Shown here in pieces: positions 25,171-34,868 of a stretch of DNA of 64,000 nt. Within the stretch, counting starts at the first letter, position 1, and each line of letters opens with the position of its first letter. This DNA is from an uncultured Planctomycetota bacterium. Lineage in GTDB: Bacteria > Planctomycetota > Phycisphaerae > SM23-33. Location of the stretch: contig CAITIS010000057.1 in NCBI GenBank assembly GCA_903892515.1, positions 113,627-177,626 of the forward strand. Direction: 5' to 3'. The position numbers were made by a program, and so were the translations under genes. The notes under the pieces were generated by a model. That model saw nothing but the letters and a program-made list of their open reading frames with translations. It was not told the DNA's origin and searched no databases.

Positions 25171-26799
25171 ATGGCTATTGTCAGCCCACATAGTCTGGCG
25201 TCGCTGGCGCAAAGGTTTGCGTCGCGTCTGCAGGGGCCGCTGCGAAAGATCGGCCTGACTGTGCACCTCTTCGACCCCTGCGGGACACCTCTGGCCGAGC
25301 CCACCGGCGAGGACGAATTCTGTGGCCGGATCTGCCAACGAACGCACTACTGCCGCCAAGCCATGGTGAACCTGGCCCAAAGAGTCTGCCTCGACGAGCG
25401 CTCGAGCATGGCCGATTCGCCCTGTGGCTGCTGCATGATGGGCGTGCCCGTGCGCCGCCGGCGCAAGCTCATTGGTTCGGCCGTGGGCTGCTTTGCCTCC
25501 GACACCACGCCCGACAGCGAGGAACTCCACCGCGCCTGCTCGCAGCAACAACTGGATTACACCTTCATGCGCGATCTGTGCCGGCACATCGTCCGCCACA
25601 ATCGCAGCGAGGCCAATACCCTGCTGCAAGTGATGGAGTGGGTGCTGGAAAACGACCAGGCCCGCGACGTCGCCGGCGAGGAACTGGCCACGTTGTCCTC
25701 CAACCTTTCCAGCACGTACGAGGAACTGTCGCTGGTCTACCGGATCAGCAGTTCGATGAAGGTCACCCAGACGCCGTCGCGATTCTTTGAAACGCTGTGC
25801 CGCGAACTGCTGGAAGTGATGCAGCTCGAAACGGCCGCCGTCCTGCTGGAAGGCCGGCCGGAACTGGGCATCGCGCGGCAGTCGATCACGGCCGGGACGC
25901 TGCTGGAGCCAGAGGACAAGTTCACGCACGTGATTCGGACGCACCTGTCGGGCCGGGTGCTCACGTCGGGTCAGCCGATGATCGACAACGACTTCGCCTC
26001 TTCCGGTGGCCAAGGCGCGGGCATCGAGCGCATTATCGCCGTGCCGCTGGTCAGCGCCGATCACTGCAACGGCATGGTTGTCGGCGCCAACAAGACCACT
26101 GGCGACTTCGACAGCACCGACCTGAAACTCATCAGCTCCATCAGCAGCCAAGCCAACGTCTTCCTGGAAAATCATCACTTGTACCAGGACCAACAGGCGC
26201 TGCTGATGGGCCTGTTGCACGCCCTGACGGCCAGCATCGACGCCAAGGATCCCTACACCAGCGGCCATTCGCAACGCGTGGCGGCCATCTCGCGCAAGCT
26301 GGCCGAAATGTCCACCTTGGACCCCAAGCACGTGGAGCGCGTGTACCTGGCCGGGCTGCTGCACGACGTGGGCAAGATCGGCATGCCCGAAAGCGTGCTG
26401 TGCAAGCCGGGCAAGCTGACCGACGAGGAGTTCGCCAAGATCCGGGAACACCCGCTGATCGGGGCCAGGATCTTAGGCGGCATCCGGCAGATGGCGGACA
26501 TCATTCCGGCCGTGCTGGGTCACCACGAGCGCCTGGACGGACGCGGGTATCCCCACGGGCTCGCAGGCAACCAGATCGGCCTGGAGGCGCGGATCGTCGG
26601 GCTGGCCGACGGCTTCGACGCCATGACTTCCAACCGCACGTATCGCGCCGCCCTGCCGCTTAAGACCGTGACGGACGAGATTCGCCGCTGCTGCGGCACC
26701 CAGTTCGACGCCCAGCTGGTGGGGTACATGTTGTCGCTGGATTTGGAATCGTTCCTGGGCCAACTGCGCGAACTCAGCGAGCACGGAGTGACGGCATGA
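25171..26799 (+). CDS. PocR-GAF-HD-GYP protein (probable c-di-GMP phosphodiesterase)
   Basis: The 542-residue protein has a PocR-type ligand domain at about 10-115. It is rich in Cys (CGRICQRTHYC and SPCGCCMMGVPV) and could bind a metal, redox cofactor or small hydrocarbon. A GAF domain follows at about 195-335. A C-terminal HD-GYP domain has H398-D399 in LLHDVGKIG, HPLIGARIL, HHERLDGRGYP (GYP at 459-461) and GLADGFDAMTSNRTYR. HD-GYP proteins hydrolyse c-di-GMP to pGpG/GMP with a bi- or trinuclear metal site, and the metal-binding residues appear complete. It follows the receiver by 2 nt and overlaps the STAS gene by 4. It gives the operon a local means of lowering the signal its leader may sense. 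Confidence 0.9.
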   Translation: MAIVSPHSLASLAQRFASRLQGPLRKIGLTVHLFDPCGTPLAEPTGEDEFCGRICQRTHYCRQAMVNLAQRVCLDERSSMADSPCGCCMMGVPVRRRRKLIGSAVGCFASDTTPDSEELHRACSQQQLDYTFMRDLCRHIVRHNRSEANTLLQVMEWVLENDQARDVAGEELATLSSNLSSTYEELSLVYRISSSMKVTQTPSRFFETLCRELLEVMQLETAAVLLEGRPELGIARQSITAGTLLEPEDKFTHVIRTHLSGRVLTSGQPMIDNDFASSGGQGAGIERIIAVPLVSADHCNGMVVGANKTTGDFDSTDLKLISSISSQANVFLENHHLYQDQQALLMGLLHALTASIDAKDPYTSGHSQRVAAISRKLAEMSTLDPKHVERVYLAGLLHDVGKIGMPESVLCKPGKLTDEEFAKIREHPLIGARILGGIRQMADIIPAVLGHHERLDGRGYPHGLAGNQIGLEARIVGLADGFDAMTSNRTYRAALPLKTVTDEIRRCCGTQFDAQLVGYMLSLDLESFLGQLRELSEHGVTA

Positions 26800-27131
26800 A
26801 CATTGCGGCGGAAAGCTACGGTCAGGCGGTGGTGCTCATCCTCAAAGGCGAGTTCAACGCCGATACGCTGGAGGCCTTTAACGTGGCCGTCGAGCACCAG
26901 TTGACCGACGCCACGGTGCGCGACATCGTGCTGAACCTCGAAGGCGTGCCGTTCATCGATTCGGCCGCGTTGGAAAGCACGCTGACGCTGCAACAGCGGC
27001 TGCTGGAGCGGATGGGGCAGGTGAAGCTCCTCAAGGCCGATGCCAACGTGCGGAAGATCCTGGAGATTACGCGGCTGGACGCGTGCTTCGAGTGCTTCGA
27101 AGACTCCGACAAGGCGGTAAAGACGCTCTAA
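26796..27131 (+). CDS. STAS-domain (anti-anti-sigma-like) protein
   Basis: The 111 residues form one STAS domain. The beta strand VRDIVLNLEGVPFIDSAALE contains the Ser of SpoIIAA-like proteins that is phosphorylated by a partner kinase. A C-terminal helix with ADANVRKILEITRLD is typical. No cognate RsbW-type kinase is encoded nearby, so it may respond to the histidine kinase system or act as a scaffold. ATGA overlap with the HD-GYP gene and TAATG overlap with pilB show tight coupling. Confidence 0.85.
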   Translation: MNIAAESYGQAVVLILKGEFNADTLEAFNVAVEHQLTDATVRDIVLNLEGVPFIDSAALESTLTLQQRLLERMGQVKLLKADANVRKILEITRLDACFECFEDSDKAVKTL

Positions 27132-28849
27132 TGATTACCACCAGTAGAGAAACTCGGTTGCAGTTGGGACAGCAGCTGCTCAACGCCGGCATCGTCAAGC
27201 CCGAGCAGTTGGAGCAGGCGCTGCATATTCAAGAGTCCGACGGGAACAAGTTGCTGCTGGGCGAAGTGCTGGTGCAGCAGGGCTTCTGCACCGAAGAGCA
27301 GATCATGGAATCGCTGGCCCGCGGCTACGGGCTGCCCTTCGCCCGCATCAATCCCCACATTGCCGACCCCCGGGTCGTCGACGTGCTGCCGCGCGAGTTC
27401 CTGGAAAAACACCACGTCCTGCCGCTGTTCAAGGTGCACGGCAAGCTCACCATCGCCGTCAGCGAGCCGGCCAACGTCTTCCTGCTGGAGGAGATTGGCC
27501 GAATCACCGAGTGTGAACTGCTGGTGGTGTGCGCCACGGCCCGCGAAATACAGAACACGCTGCAGACGCACCTGCCGCAGGCCAACGTCTTCGTCATCGA
27601 CGACATCGTGGGCGAGATCGACTCGGCTTCGCTGGCCGTGGTCGAAGATCACAACCTGGACGACATTGCCGACCTCGAATCGGCGGCGGGCGACTCGCCG
27701 GTCATCCGCATGGTCAATCACTTGATCTACCATGCGGTGCACGAGGGCGCCAGCGACATTCACATCGAGCCCGACGACAACGCGCTGCGGATTCGCTTCC
27801 GCGTGGATGGCCGGCTGTTCGAGAAGATGCGCCTGCCGTACAAGATGCTGCCGGCGCTGGTTAGCCGCATCAAGATCATGGCCTCGCTGGACATCTCCGA
27901 GCGTCGCTTGCCGCAGGACGGCGGCATCCACGTGATGATGCAGGGCCGGCCCATCGACCTGCGCGTCTCGACCATCCGCGGCAAGACCGGCGAGAAGGTC
28001 GTCATCCGCATCATCGACAACTCCAACGTCATGGTCAACCTCGAGAAGCTGGGCTTCTCGTATGAAACGCTCAAGCTGTGGCGAAAGGTGATCGCCAGCC
28101 CCAACGGCATCGTGCTGGTGACCGGCCCGACCGGCAGCGGCAAGAGCACCACGCTGTACAGCGTGCTGCGCGAGATCAACGACGACCAGGTCAACATCTG
28201 CACCATCGAAGACCCCATTGAGTACAACATGCCCTGGGTGAATCAGTTCCAGGCCAATGAGAAGATCGGCTTTACCTTCGCGGCGGCCTTGCGGTCGCTG
28301 CTGCGGCAGGACCCCGACATCGTAATGGTCGGCGAAATCCGCGACGGCGAGACCGCCCGCATCGCCGTCCAGGCTGCCCTCACCGGCCACATGGTGCTGT
28401 CCAGCCTGCACACCAACGACGCCCCCGGGGCCGTAACGCGACTGTTGAACATCGGCGTGGAGCCATACCTGGTGGCGGCCTCGGTCATGGGCGTGCTGGC
28501 CCAGCGGCTGGTGCGGAAGATCTGCACCAACTGCAAGGAACCGTACGAGCCGCCGGTGAATCTCCGCAAGGCCGTGGAGCGGATGGTGGGCGACATGGAC
28601 ACGTTCTACCACGGCGCGGGCTGCACGAAGTGCCGGCGCAGCGGCTTCTCCGGCCGAATCGGCATCTATGAACTGCTCGTGCCCGACGACGCCATGCGCG
28701 ACTGCATCACCTCGGCCCCCAGCATCAACGAACTGCGGGCCCAGGCGGCCAGGGCGGGCATGATCAACCTGCGTCAAGACGGCATGGACAAGATCAAGGC
28801 CGGCATCACCACCATCGAGGAAGTGCTGCGGGCCACCACGGCCATCTAA
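27131..28849 (+). CDS. pilB: PilB/GspE-type pilus extension ATPase with MshEN-like N-terminus
   Basis: The 572-residue protein is the cytoplasmic motor that polymerises pilin. N-terminal residues 11-34 and 42-66 read QLGQQLLNAG...LEQALHIQ and LLGEVLVQQG...ESLARGYG, the paired pattern of MshEN domains, known to bind c-di-GMP in MshE-type ATPases. The first motif has Gln where Arg is usual, so binding is uncertain. The core has Walker A GPTGSGKS (332-339), Asp box CTIEDPIEYN, Walker B RQDPDIVMVGEIRD, a His-box region SSLHTNDA, and the zinc Cys set CTNC...CTKCRRSG. The ATG overlaps the preceding stop (TAATG). Confidence 0.93.
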   Translation: MITTSRETRLQLGQQLLNAGIVKPEQLEQALHIQESDGNKLLLGEVLVQQGFCTEEQIMESLARGYGLPFARINPHIADPRVVDVLPREFLEKHHVLPLFKVHGKLTIAVSEPANVFLLEEIGRITECELLVVCATAREIQNTLQTHLPQANVFVIDDIVGEIDSASLAVVEDHNLDDIADLESAAGDSPVIRMVNHLIYHAVHEGASDIHIEPDDNALRIRFRVDGRLFEKMRLPYKMLPALVSRIKIMASLDISERRLPQDGGIHVMMQGRPIDLRVSTIRGKTGEKVVIRIIDNSNVMVNLEKLGFSYETLKLWRKVIASPNGIVLVTGPTGSGKSTTLYSVLREINDDQVNICTIEDPIEYNMPWVNQFQANEKIGFTFAAALRSLLRQDPDIVMVGEIRDGETARIAVQAALTGHMVLSSLHTNDAPGAVTRLLNIGVEPYLVAASVMGVLAQRLVRKICTNCKEPYEPPVNLRKAVERMVGDMDTFYHGAGCTKCRRSGFSGRIGIYELLVPDDAMRDCITSAPSINELRAQAARAGMINLRQDGMDKIKAGITTIEEVLRATTAI

Positions 28850-28865
28850 CGGGCCGGCGTCAACG

Positions 28866-28953
28866 TGGCATGGGCATCTTGCCCATGTGTCGCAGGGGCG
28901 TCTCGCCCCTGCGGAGTGAGAAAGCTATTCACGGGCGAGACGCCCGTGCTACG
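28866..28953. repeat. Palindromic repeat family B, second copy
   Basis: CATGGGCATCTTGCCCATG, CAGGGGCGTCTCGCCCCTG and CACGGGCGAGACGCCCGTG follow one another between pilB and pilT. The loop cores CGTCTCG and CGAGACG are shared while the arms vary. Confidence 0.7.
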
Positions 28954-28964
28954 AGAGGCGATTC

Positions 28965-30026
<1,062 letters not shown>

Positions 30027-30037
30027 GAGGCGCAGAT

Positions 30038-31270
30038 ATGCCGCGCTTTGCGTATCAGGTTCGAGACAATCGAGGCAGTTGCAGCAAGGGCGTGCTGAAG
30101 GCTCCCAACGCCGATGATGCCGCTCGCCAACTCCGCAGCGACGGCGGCGTGATCCTGGAACTCCAGGAGCAGCGTCCCGGCGCCGCGCCGGCCGGTGCGC
30201 CCAAGAGCGTGGGGCTGTTCGGCCCGCCGCCCGTCAAGCGCGACGACATCATCTTCTTTGCCAACCAGTTGGCGATCATGGTCGATACCGGCGTGCCGTT
30301 GTCGGATGCACTGGACGCAATCTATCAGCAGACCACCAGCCTGGGCTTACGGGCCGTGCTGGAGGATGTGAACGAGCAGGTGCGGGGCGGCATGGAATTC
30401 TCGCGGGCACTGGCCCGGCATCCCAAGTCCTTCGAGCAGTTGTTCGTCTCGATGGTGCGGGCCTCCGAGGCCACCGGCACGCTGGGCAAGATGCTCCAGC
30501 GCGTGGCCGGGTACTTAGAGCAGCAGCGGCAGTTGCGCAAGCGGGTCAAGGGCGCGATGGCGTACCCGGTGATGATGCTGGTCTTCTGCATCTTCATCGT
30601 GGTGGGCATGCTGATCTTCATTTTGCCGCGATTCGAAAAGATCTACGCCGGCAAGAAGGCGGCGCTGCCCGTCCCGACGCAGTTTCTGCTGTCCGTCAGC
30701 AACGGCTTGATCAATCACTGGGGACTCATCCTGGGCCTGCTGGTCGCCGCCATCGCGGGCATCATCGTGGCCGCCAGGACCGACAAGGGCAAAGACTGGG
30801 CCGACGCCGTGCGACTGAACACGCCCATATTGGGCAACATGGCGCGCAAGGCCGCGTTGGCGCGCAGCCTGCGCACCCTGGCCACCATGGTCGCCAGCGG
30901 CGTGTCCGTGCTGGAGGGGTTGGACATCACCAGCGAAGTGGCCGGCAGCCTGCGTTTCGCCCGAATGTGGCGCGGACTGATCGATGAACTTAAGCAGGGC
31001 AGCGCCCTGGCCGATGAGCTGTACGACTGCAAGCTCATGCCTCAGAGCATTACGCAGATGGTGGCGGCCGGCGAGCGCACCGGCAAGCTGGGCACCGTGC
31101 TGGATCGCGTGGCCACATTCTGCGAGGAGGATCTCGATATCACCATCCGCACGGTCACCAGCTTCATCGAACCCGTGATGATCATGATCATGGGCGTGGT
31201 GGTCGGCGGCATTGCCATGGCGCTACTGTTGCCTGTCTTCTCGATCTCCAAGGTGATGGCAGGCCGGTAG
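30038..31270 (+). CDS. pilC: PilC/GspF-type inner membrane platform protein
   Basis: The 410-residue protein has two T2SSF domains, the first starting DDIIFFANQLAIMVDTGVPL and the second LRTLATMVASGVSVLEGLDI. Three membrane segments occur (VMMLVFCIFIVVGMLIFIL, LILGLLVAAIAGIIV, IMIMGVVVGGIAMALLL). The short N-terminus FAYQVRDNRGSCSKGVL is standard. This platform couples the PilB/PilT motors to pilin insertion. AGGAGG precedes the ATG. It is the last gene of the cluster and is followed by an intrinsic terminator. Confidence 0.94.
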   Translation: MPRFAYQVRDNRGSCSKGVLKAPNADDAARQLRSDGGVILELQEQRPGAAPAGAPKSVGLFGPPPVKRDDIIFFANQLAIMVDTGVPLSDALDAIYQQTTSLGLRAVLEDVNEQVRGGMEFSRALARHPKSFEQLFVSMVRASEATGTLGKMLQRVAGYLEQQRQLRKRVKGAMAYPVMMLVFCIFIVVGMLIFILPRFEKIYAGKKAALPVPTQFLLSVSNGLINHWGLILGLLVAAIAGIIVAARTDKGKDWADAVRLNTPILGNMARKAALARSLRTLATMVASGVSVLEGLDITSEVAGSLRFARMWRGLIDELKQGSALADELYDCKLMPQSITQMVAAGERTGKLGTVLDRVATFCEEDLDITIRTVTSFIEPVMIMIMGVVVGGIAMALLLPVFSISKVMAGR

Positions 31271-31360
31271 GGCGAGCGAAATACTTACGGGCTGACGCAG
31301 GGCTTGGCGGCGGTTGCATCGCCCGAGCCTGGCGAATTCGCCCAGACAGTCTTACTAGGG

Positions 31361-31413
31361 GCGGGAGTCAGTGGCGGCGCTGTTTGGCCAAGACTGGCTC
31401 CCGCTTTTGTTTT
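31361..31413 (+). terminator. Strong intrinsic terminator closing the pilus operon
   Basis: A 12-bp stem (one G-U pair) with arms GCGGGAGTCAGT (31361-31372) and ACTGGCTCCCGC (31393-31404), followed by TTTTGTTTT (31405-31413). It lies 90 nt after pilC. No comparable terminator is seen between 12399 and here. Confidence 0.85.
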
Positions 31414-31893
31414 GCGCCCTTCCCGCCAGTGCGATCAGCAATAGACCACAAAGGCACGAAGGCCGGATCACAAAGGTCACAAAGAGAAACCGGGATGCAT
31501 TCGTGAACAGGTTTGCAGTGTCATGCTCGCGTGGCTCTGTGTTCAGGCTTCTGATAGTCGAGCATCGGTGACCGCCCATTGGGTAGTGTGGGCATGCAGC
31601 CCGAAGGGCTGAAAGGCTACAGCCTGGGGCAACGCCCCAGGTGAAGATGCGTTGCCCAGCCAAGCCCTGAAAGGGCGCGACAGGCAAAGCTATCCCGCCT
31701 TTCAAGGCCGAAAGTTCGGCATCTCTGACAACCCAGGGCGGCGCCTCGTCTTGGCTTGGGCTAGAGCGGCGAGGTTTGTGTGTGTATATGCATCGGTTGG
31801 CACAGGCCTTCCAGCCTGTGCGGCACAGCCTGAAAGGCCGTGCCACCTGTAGCCATGCAAGCCTAATCGGCTCTCAGGGGTCCGGCAAAGTCA
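31414..31893. repeat. Spacer with repeat family C copy
   Basis: No gene is seen. From about 31590 the text AGCCCGAAGGGCTGAAAGG, CAGCCTGGGGCAACGCCCCAG, GCCCTGAAAGGGCGCGACAG and an ACCCAGGGCGGCGCCTCGTC stretch repeat family C. Around 31800-31850 is another short palindrome, CACAGGCCTTCCAGCCTGTG with CAGCCTGAAAGGCCGTG. Near 31440-31490 is an AT-richer stretch with repeated CACAAAGG. Confidence 0.55.
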
Positions 31894-31929
31894 TTGACGT
31901 GAGAACTGCCGAAACGTACAATTGGTACG
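31894..31929 (+). promoter_or_regulatory. Toxin-antitoxin promoter with overlapping palindrome
   Basis: TTGACG (31894-31899), a 17-nt spacer and TACAAT (31917-31922) form a good sigma-70 promoter. The inverted repeat CGTAC-N5-GTACG (31915-31929) covers the -10 box, where an antitoxin of this family would be expected to bind and repress. Confidence 0.7.
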
Positions 31930-31953
31930 AACAAGCAGATTGGAGCGTGTCTC

Positions 31954-32196
31954 ATGACAACTGTGCCTATCAGTGAAGCCCGCGAACACTTGTCCGACCT
32001 GGGCAATCGCGTGTCCTTGCGCGGGGAACGCGTGGTTGTGGAGCGGCGGGGCAAGAACCTGTTTGCCCTGGTCCCGGTGGAAGACGTGGAATTGCTGGAA
32101 CGGCTGGAAGATGTGCTGGATCTCGATGCGATTCGCGCCGCCAAACACGAGCCCACGATTTCCCTGGCCAAACTCAAGAAGGAACTCGGTCTGTAG
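31954..32196 (+). CDS. Phd/YefM-family antitoxin
   Basis: The 80-residue protein has the Phd/YefM DNA-binding N-terminus (MTTVPISEAREHLSDLGNRV, then GERVVVERRGKNLFALVPVE). A charged C-terminal tail (AAKHEPTISLAKLKKELGL) would wrap the toxin. It directly precedes the toxin with no gap. GGAG lies about 8 nt upstream. In known systems the antitoxin, alone or with toxin, represses its own promoter; the palindrome over the -10 box fits this. Confidence 0.88.
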   Translation: MTTVPISEAREHLSDLGNRVSLRGERVVVERRGKNLFALVPVEDVELLERLEDVLDLDAIRAAKHEPTISLAKLKKELGL

Positions 32197-32460
32197 ATGT
32201 CGTATCGCGTGGAAATCAAAAAGTCGGCACAGAAGCAGGTTGCCGCCTTGGCGCGAATCGACCAGCGGCGGGTGATTGCCGCCATCGCGGGCTTGGCCGA
32301 TGTTCCGCGGCCAGAAGGGGCGCGAAAGATCGTCGGGGCTCAGGATGCTTATCGGATCCGAGTCGGCGACTACCGCATTGTGTATGAGATTGTCAAGCGA
32401 GTCTTGACCGTTTACGTCGTTCGTGTCGCGCATCGTAAGGACGTCTACAAAGGGTTGTGA
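32197..32460 (+). CDS. RelE/ParE-family toxin
   Basis: The 87-residue protein has the RelE fold pattern: YRVEIKKSAQKQVAAL at the N-terminus, ALIR-type helix, and the core GAQDAYRIRVGDYRIVYEIV ending TVYVVRVAHRKDVYKGL. The Arg and Tyr residues near the C-terminus of RelE-type mRNA interferases appear present (R68, R75, Y83), but whether it cleaves ribosome-bound mRNA or acts as a ParE gyrase poison cannot be told by eye. It begins at the base after the antitoxin stop. Confidence 0.85.
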   Translation: MSYRVEIKKSAQKQVAALARIDQRRVIAAIAGLADVPRPEGARKIVGAQDAYRIRVGDYRIVYEIVKRVLTVYVVRVAHRKDVYKGL

Positions 32461-32522
32461 TGGCCTCAGGCCAGCGAGTGCGCCTCGGCTCGGAAGAGTG
32501 TGGCGTGCTCAGGCGAATCTGG

Positions 32523-32528
32523 TCTAAT
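32523..32528 (+). promoter_or_regulatory. Candidate -10 box giving a leaderless transcript
   Basis: TCTAAT followed by 6 nt and then the ATG at 32535. No Shine-Dalgarno sequence and no clear -35 box. The spacing equals that seen before 5626 and 42193 (minus). Confidence 0.4.
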
Positions 32529-32534
32529 GCGGCC

Positions 32535-33854
32535 ATGACTTCTCAAGACGCTACTCTCTACGGCAGTACCTTTGCGTGTCCGTGCGGCAAGACTCATACC
32601 ATCCGGCCTGAGCGCATCATCTACGATCGCGACGCGCTGACGCAGCTGGGTCCGCTGGCCCGGCAGCACGCCAAGGGCGATTCGGCGTCGGTGGTGTATG
32701 ACGCCCGCACCGCCGCCGTGGCCGGAGTCGCGGCCGCCGATGCACTGGCCGGAGAGGGCTTTCGCGTCAAGCGCGTGCTGCTGGCGGACCCCAAGCCCGG
32801 CCACAGCCCCGTGTGCGACGACCTCACCTTTGCCACGCTGACGCAGCAGGTGGGCTGGGCCGACGTGATCGTGCCTGTGGGCAGCGGCGTGATCAGCGAC
32901 TTTGGCAAGATGCTGGCCGACGAGCGGAAAGTGGCCTCGATCTGTGTCGCCACAGCCGGCAGCATGAACGGTTACGCCTCGGCCAACGTGGCGCTGACGG
33001 TAGGGGGGCTAAAGACGCTGCTGCACTCCAACGCCGCCGCGGCAGTGCTGGCCCGCCCGGATGATATCGCAAACGCCCCATACGAAATGACCGTCGCGGG
33101 CTTAGGCGACGTGCTGGCCAAGCCGGTCAGCTCGGCCGACTGGCGGATGAATCACCTGCTCTTTGGCGATTACTACTGCCAGCGTTCCGTGGACCTGATC
33201 GCGCAGATCGAGCCGAAGTACCTCAACGACCCGCTGGGCATTCTCGCCCGCCGGCCTGAGAGCATCGCGGCGCTGTTCGAGGCGCTGCTGCTGACGGGCG
33301 TGGCCATGACCATGGCCGAGAGTTCCGCCCCTGCCAGCGGCGGCGAGCACATGATCTCGCACACGCTGGATATGAAGAGCCACCTGCTGGGCCGCCAGCA
33401 CGATCTGCATGGCCGGCAGGTGGGCGTGGGCACAACGCTGGCGGCCGAGATCTACCGGCGGGTGCTGGCCATCGACAGCCCGCGCTGGCGGCTGTCCGAT
33501 CGCGGCGTGGACGGGGGCTTCTGGGGCCCGCTGGCCGATGCCGCCCGACAAGAGTATCAAGCCAAGGTGCCGCGACTTGGCCGGGCCGTCGAATCGCTGA
33601 GTCACGGCGGCACGTGGGATGCCCTGCGGAGGGAGCTTTCGCCCATGCTGCACGGGCCAGAGAAAATCCACAACTGCCTGGCGCAGGCACGCGGGGCGAC
33701 GAAGGCGGCCGACCTGGGCTGTACGAAAGACCTGCTGCTGGAGTGCCTGCTGCATGCCCACGAATTCCGCAGCCGCTTCACGATACTTGACCTGGCCATC
33801 CTGGCCGGCGTGCTGCCCGGACAGGCAGGCGAGATCGTCGAGCAGTGGGCGTAG
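32535..33854 (+). CDS. sn-glycerol-1-phosphate dehydrogenase-like protein
   Basis: The 439-residue protein belongs to the iron/zinc alcohol-dehydrogenase-like fold that includes AraM/EgsA and archaeal G1P dehydrogenase. Visible parts: VGSGVISDFGKMLADE (NAD site), ATAGSMNGYASANVALT, the metal-ligand segment GLGDVLAKPVSSADWRMNHL, and ASGGEHMISHTLDMKSH with His ligands, then GRQVGVGTTLAAEIY. Such enzymes reduce dihydroxyacetone phosphate to glycerol-1-phosphate. The N-terminus has CPCGKTH, possibly a small zinc site. The ATG at 32535 is chosen because homology starts soon after and a -10 box sits 6 nt upstream; longer in-frame starts at 32457 would overlap the toxin gene. Confidence 0.82.
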   Translation: MTSQDATLYGSTFACPCGKTHTIRPERIIYDRDALTQLGPLARQHAKGDSASVVYDARTAAVAGVAAADALAGEGFRVKRVLLADPKPGHSPVCDDLTFATLTQQVGWADVIVPVGSGVISDFGKMLADERKVASICVATAGSMNGYASANVALTVGGLKTLLHSNAAAAVLARPDDIANAPYEMTVAGLGDVLAKPVSSADWRMNHLLFGDYYCQRSVDLIAQIEPKYLNDPLGILARRPESIAALFEALLLTGVAMTMAESSAPASGGEHMISHTLDMKSHLLGRQHDLHGRQVGVGTTLAAEIYRRVLAIDSPRWRLSDRGVDGGFWGPLADAARQEYQAKVPRLGRAVESLSHGGTWDALRRELSPMLHGPEKIHNCLAQARGATKAADLGCTKDLLLECLLHAHEFRSRFTILDLAILAGVLPGQAGEIVEQWA

Positions 33855-34673
33855 GTAGGTCAAGTGTCGCGGGCGTCTCGCCCGCGCAAGCAATGCCGCG
33901 GTACTGATGGTCCCCAAACGCGGGCGAGACTCTCGCAGCCCAAGGGCGCAAAAAAAGGCCTCCACCGGTAGCCGATGGGAAGCCATTTAGAAGAACCCTT
34001 TACGTTGATGGGGTTGGCTCACATACCGGCCAGTGGCTGGTACTGATTCGCCATCCTCGAACGGGTTGTCGGTTCTTTATAATCGCTTCTCTGTCGTGCT
34101 TGGCAGAGGCAAAGTTCGTGTCGCTATGTGTATTATACCCGCGACTGTTTGAACTATCGGACAGCGCTACGCAAAGCTTGAATTGTCAGCGGCTTGGAGA
34201 TGCGATTTTTCTTCGGGGCTCTTTGGCGGCGGGCGCAAGAGGGCCCGATGCTCGCGCACAACACATTTTGCGGACCGTACTTCCCACAATTCGCCGCGGG
34301 CCCGCCTCGGCAAGCAACGGGGCAAACCTACGGACAAGTCCCGCACAATGATCCTCAGATAAAACGACCCCGAGGTCAGAAACCACGCGAGCCTGAAAGG
34401 CTCAGAGAATACAGCCCAGGGCAAGCGCAGCGACGCCCTGGGTTGGCAGGGTGTGACGACTCAGCCCTGCAAGGGCGGGAGAGCTTTGCCTCTCGCGCCC
34501 TTTCAGGGCTGAGTCCAAGAGATATCGTCACCCAGGGCGGCGCTTCGCTCTGCCCTGGGCTGTATTGTGCCAGCCCTTCGGGCTGAGGAGACGTGACTTA
34601 GGGCCCATCGGGAAGCCCATGTGTCGGGAAGCCCATGTGTCCGGGCTGCCCATCTGTCCACCCGCCGTACGCC
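33855..34673. repeat. Spacer with repeat families B and C, no gene seen
   Basis: About 33866-33930 carries GCGGGCGTCTCGCCCGC and CGCGGGCGAG (family B). 34390-34585 carries a long family C copy: AGCCTGAAAGGCT, ACAGCCCAGGGC...GCCCTGGGTTGG, CAGCCCTGCAAGGGCGGGAG and its mirror GCGCCCTTTCAGGGCTG, then CCAGCCCTTCGGGCTGAG. Between them, 33950-34200 is unique sequence of lower GC with a TATAAT at 34078-34083. It could drive a small RNA, but no -35 or terminator was found. Confidence 0.5.
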
Positions 34674-34800
34674 CTAGCAGCCCGTTGAAGAACGTAGCAC
34701 GGGCGTCTCGCCCGTGGTTCAACAACGCGAAAGTGGCCGAAATACTCATGGGCGAGACGCCCATGCTACAACGCCAGGCACTTCTTCAACGGGCTCCTAG
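34674..34800. mobile_element. MITE-like element with 19-bp terminal inverted repeats
   Basis: The ends CTAGCAGCCCGTTGAAGAA (34674-34692) and the complement of 34782-34800 match at 18 of 19 positions. The 127-bp element contains no ORF. Inside it is a family B hairpin set (CACGGGCGTCTCGCCCGTG and CATGGGCGAGACGCCCATG). No clear target duplication flanks it, though both termini read CTAG. Whether it moves is unknown. Confidence 0.55.
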
Positions 34801-34868
34801 GCGCTGCGGGTCTGTATGGCGGAAGTCTCCTCTCGGCGATCTCCGCGCTCTCGGCGGTTAATCTCTTC

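Noticed and set aside
33950..34200. Unique stretch with TATAAT considered as tmRNA, RNase P or tRNA
   Set aside because: No tRNA-like acceptor ends, no conserved RNase P or tmRNA motifs were recognisable by eye.
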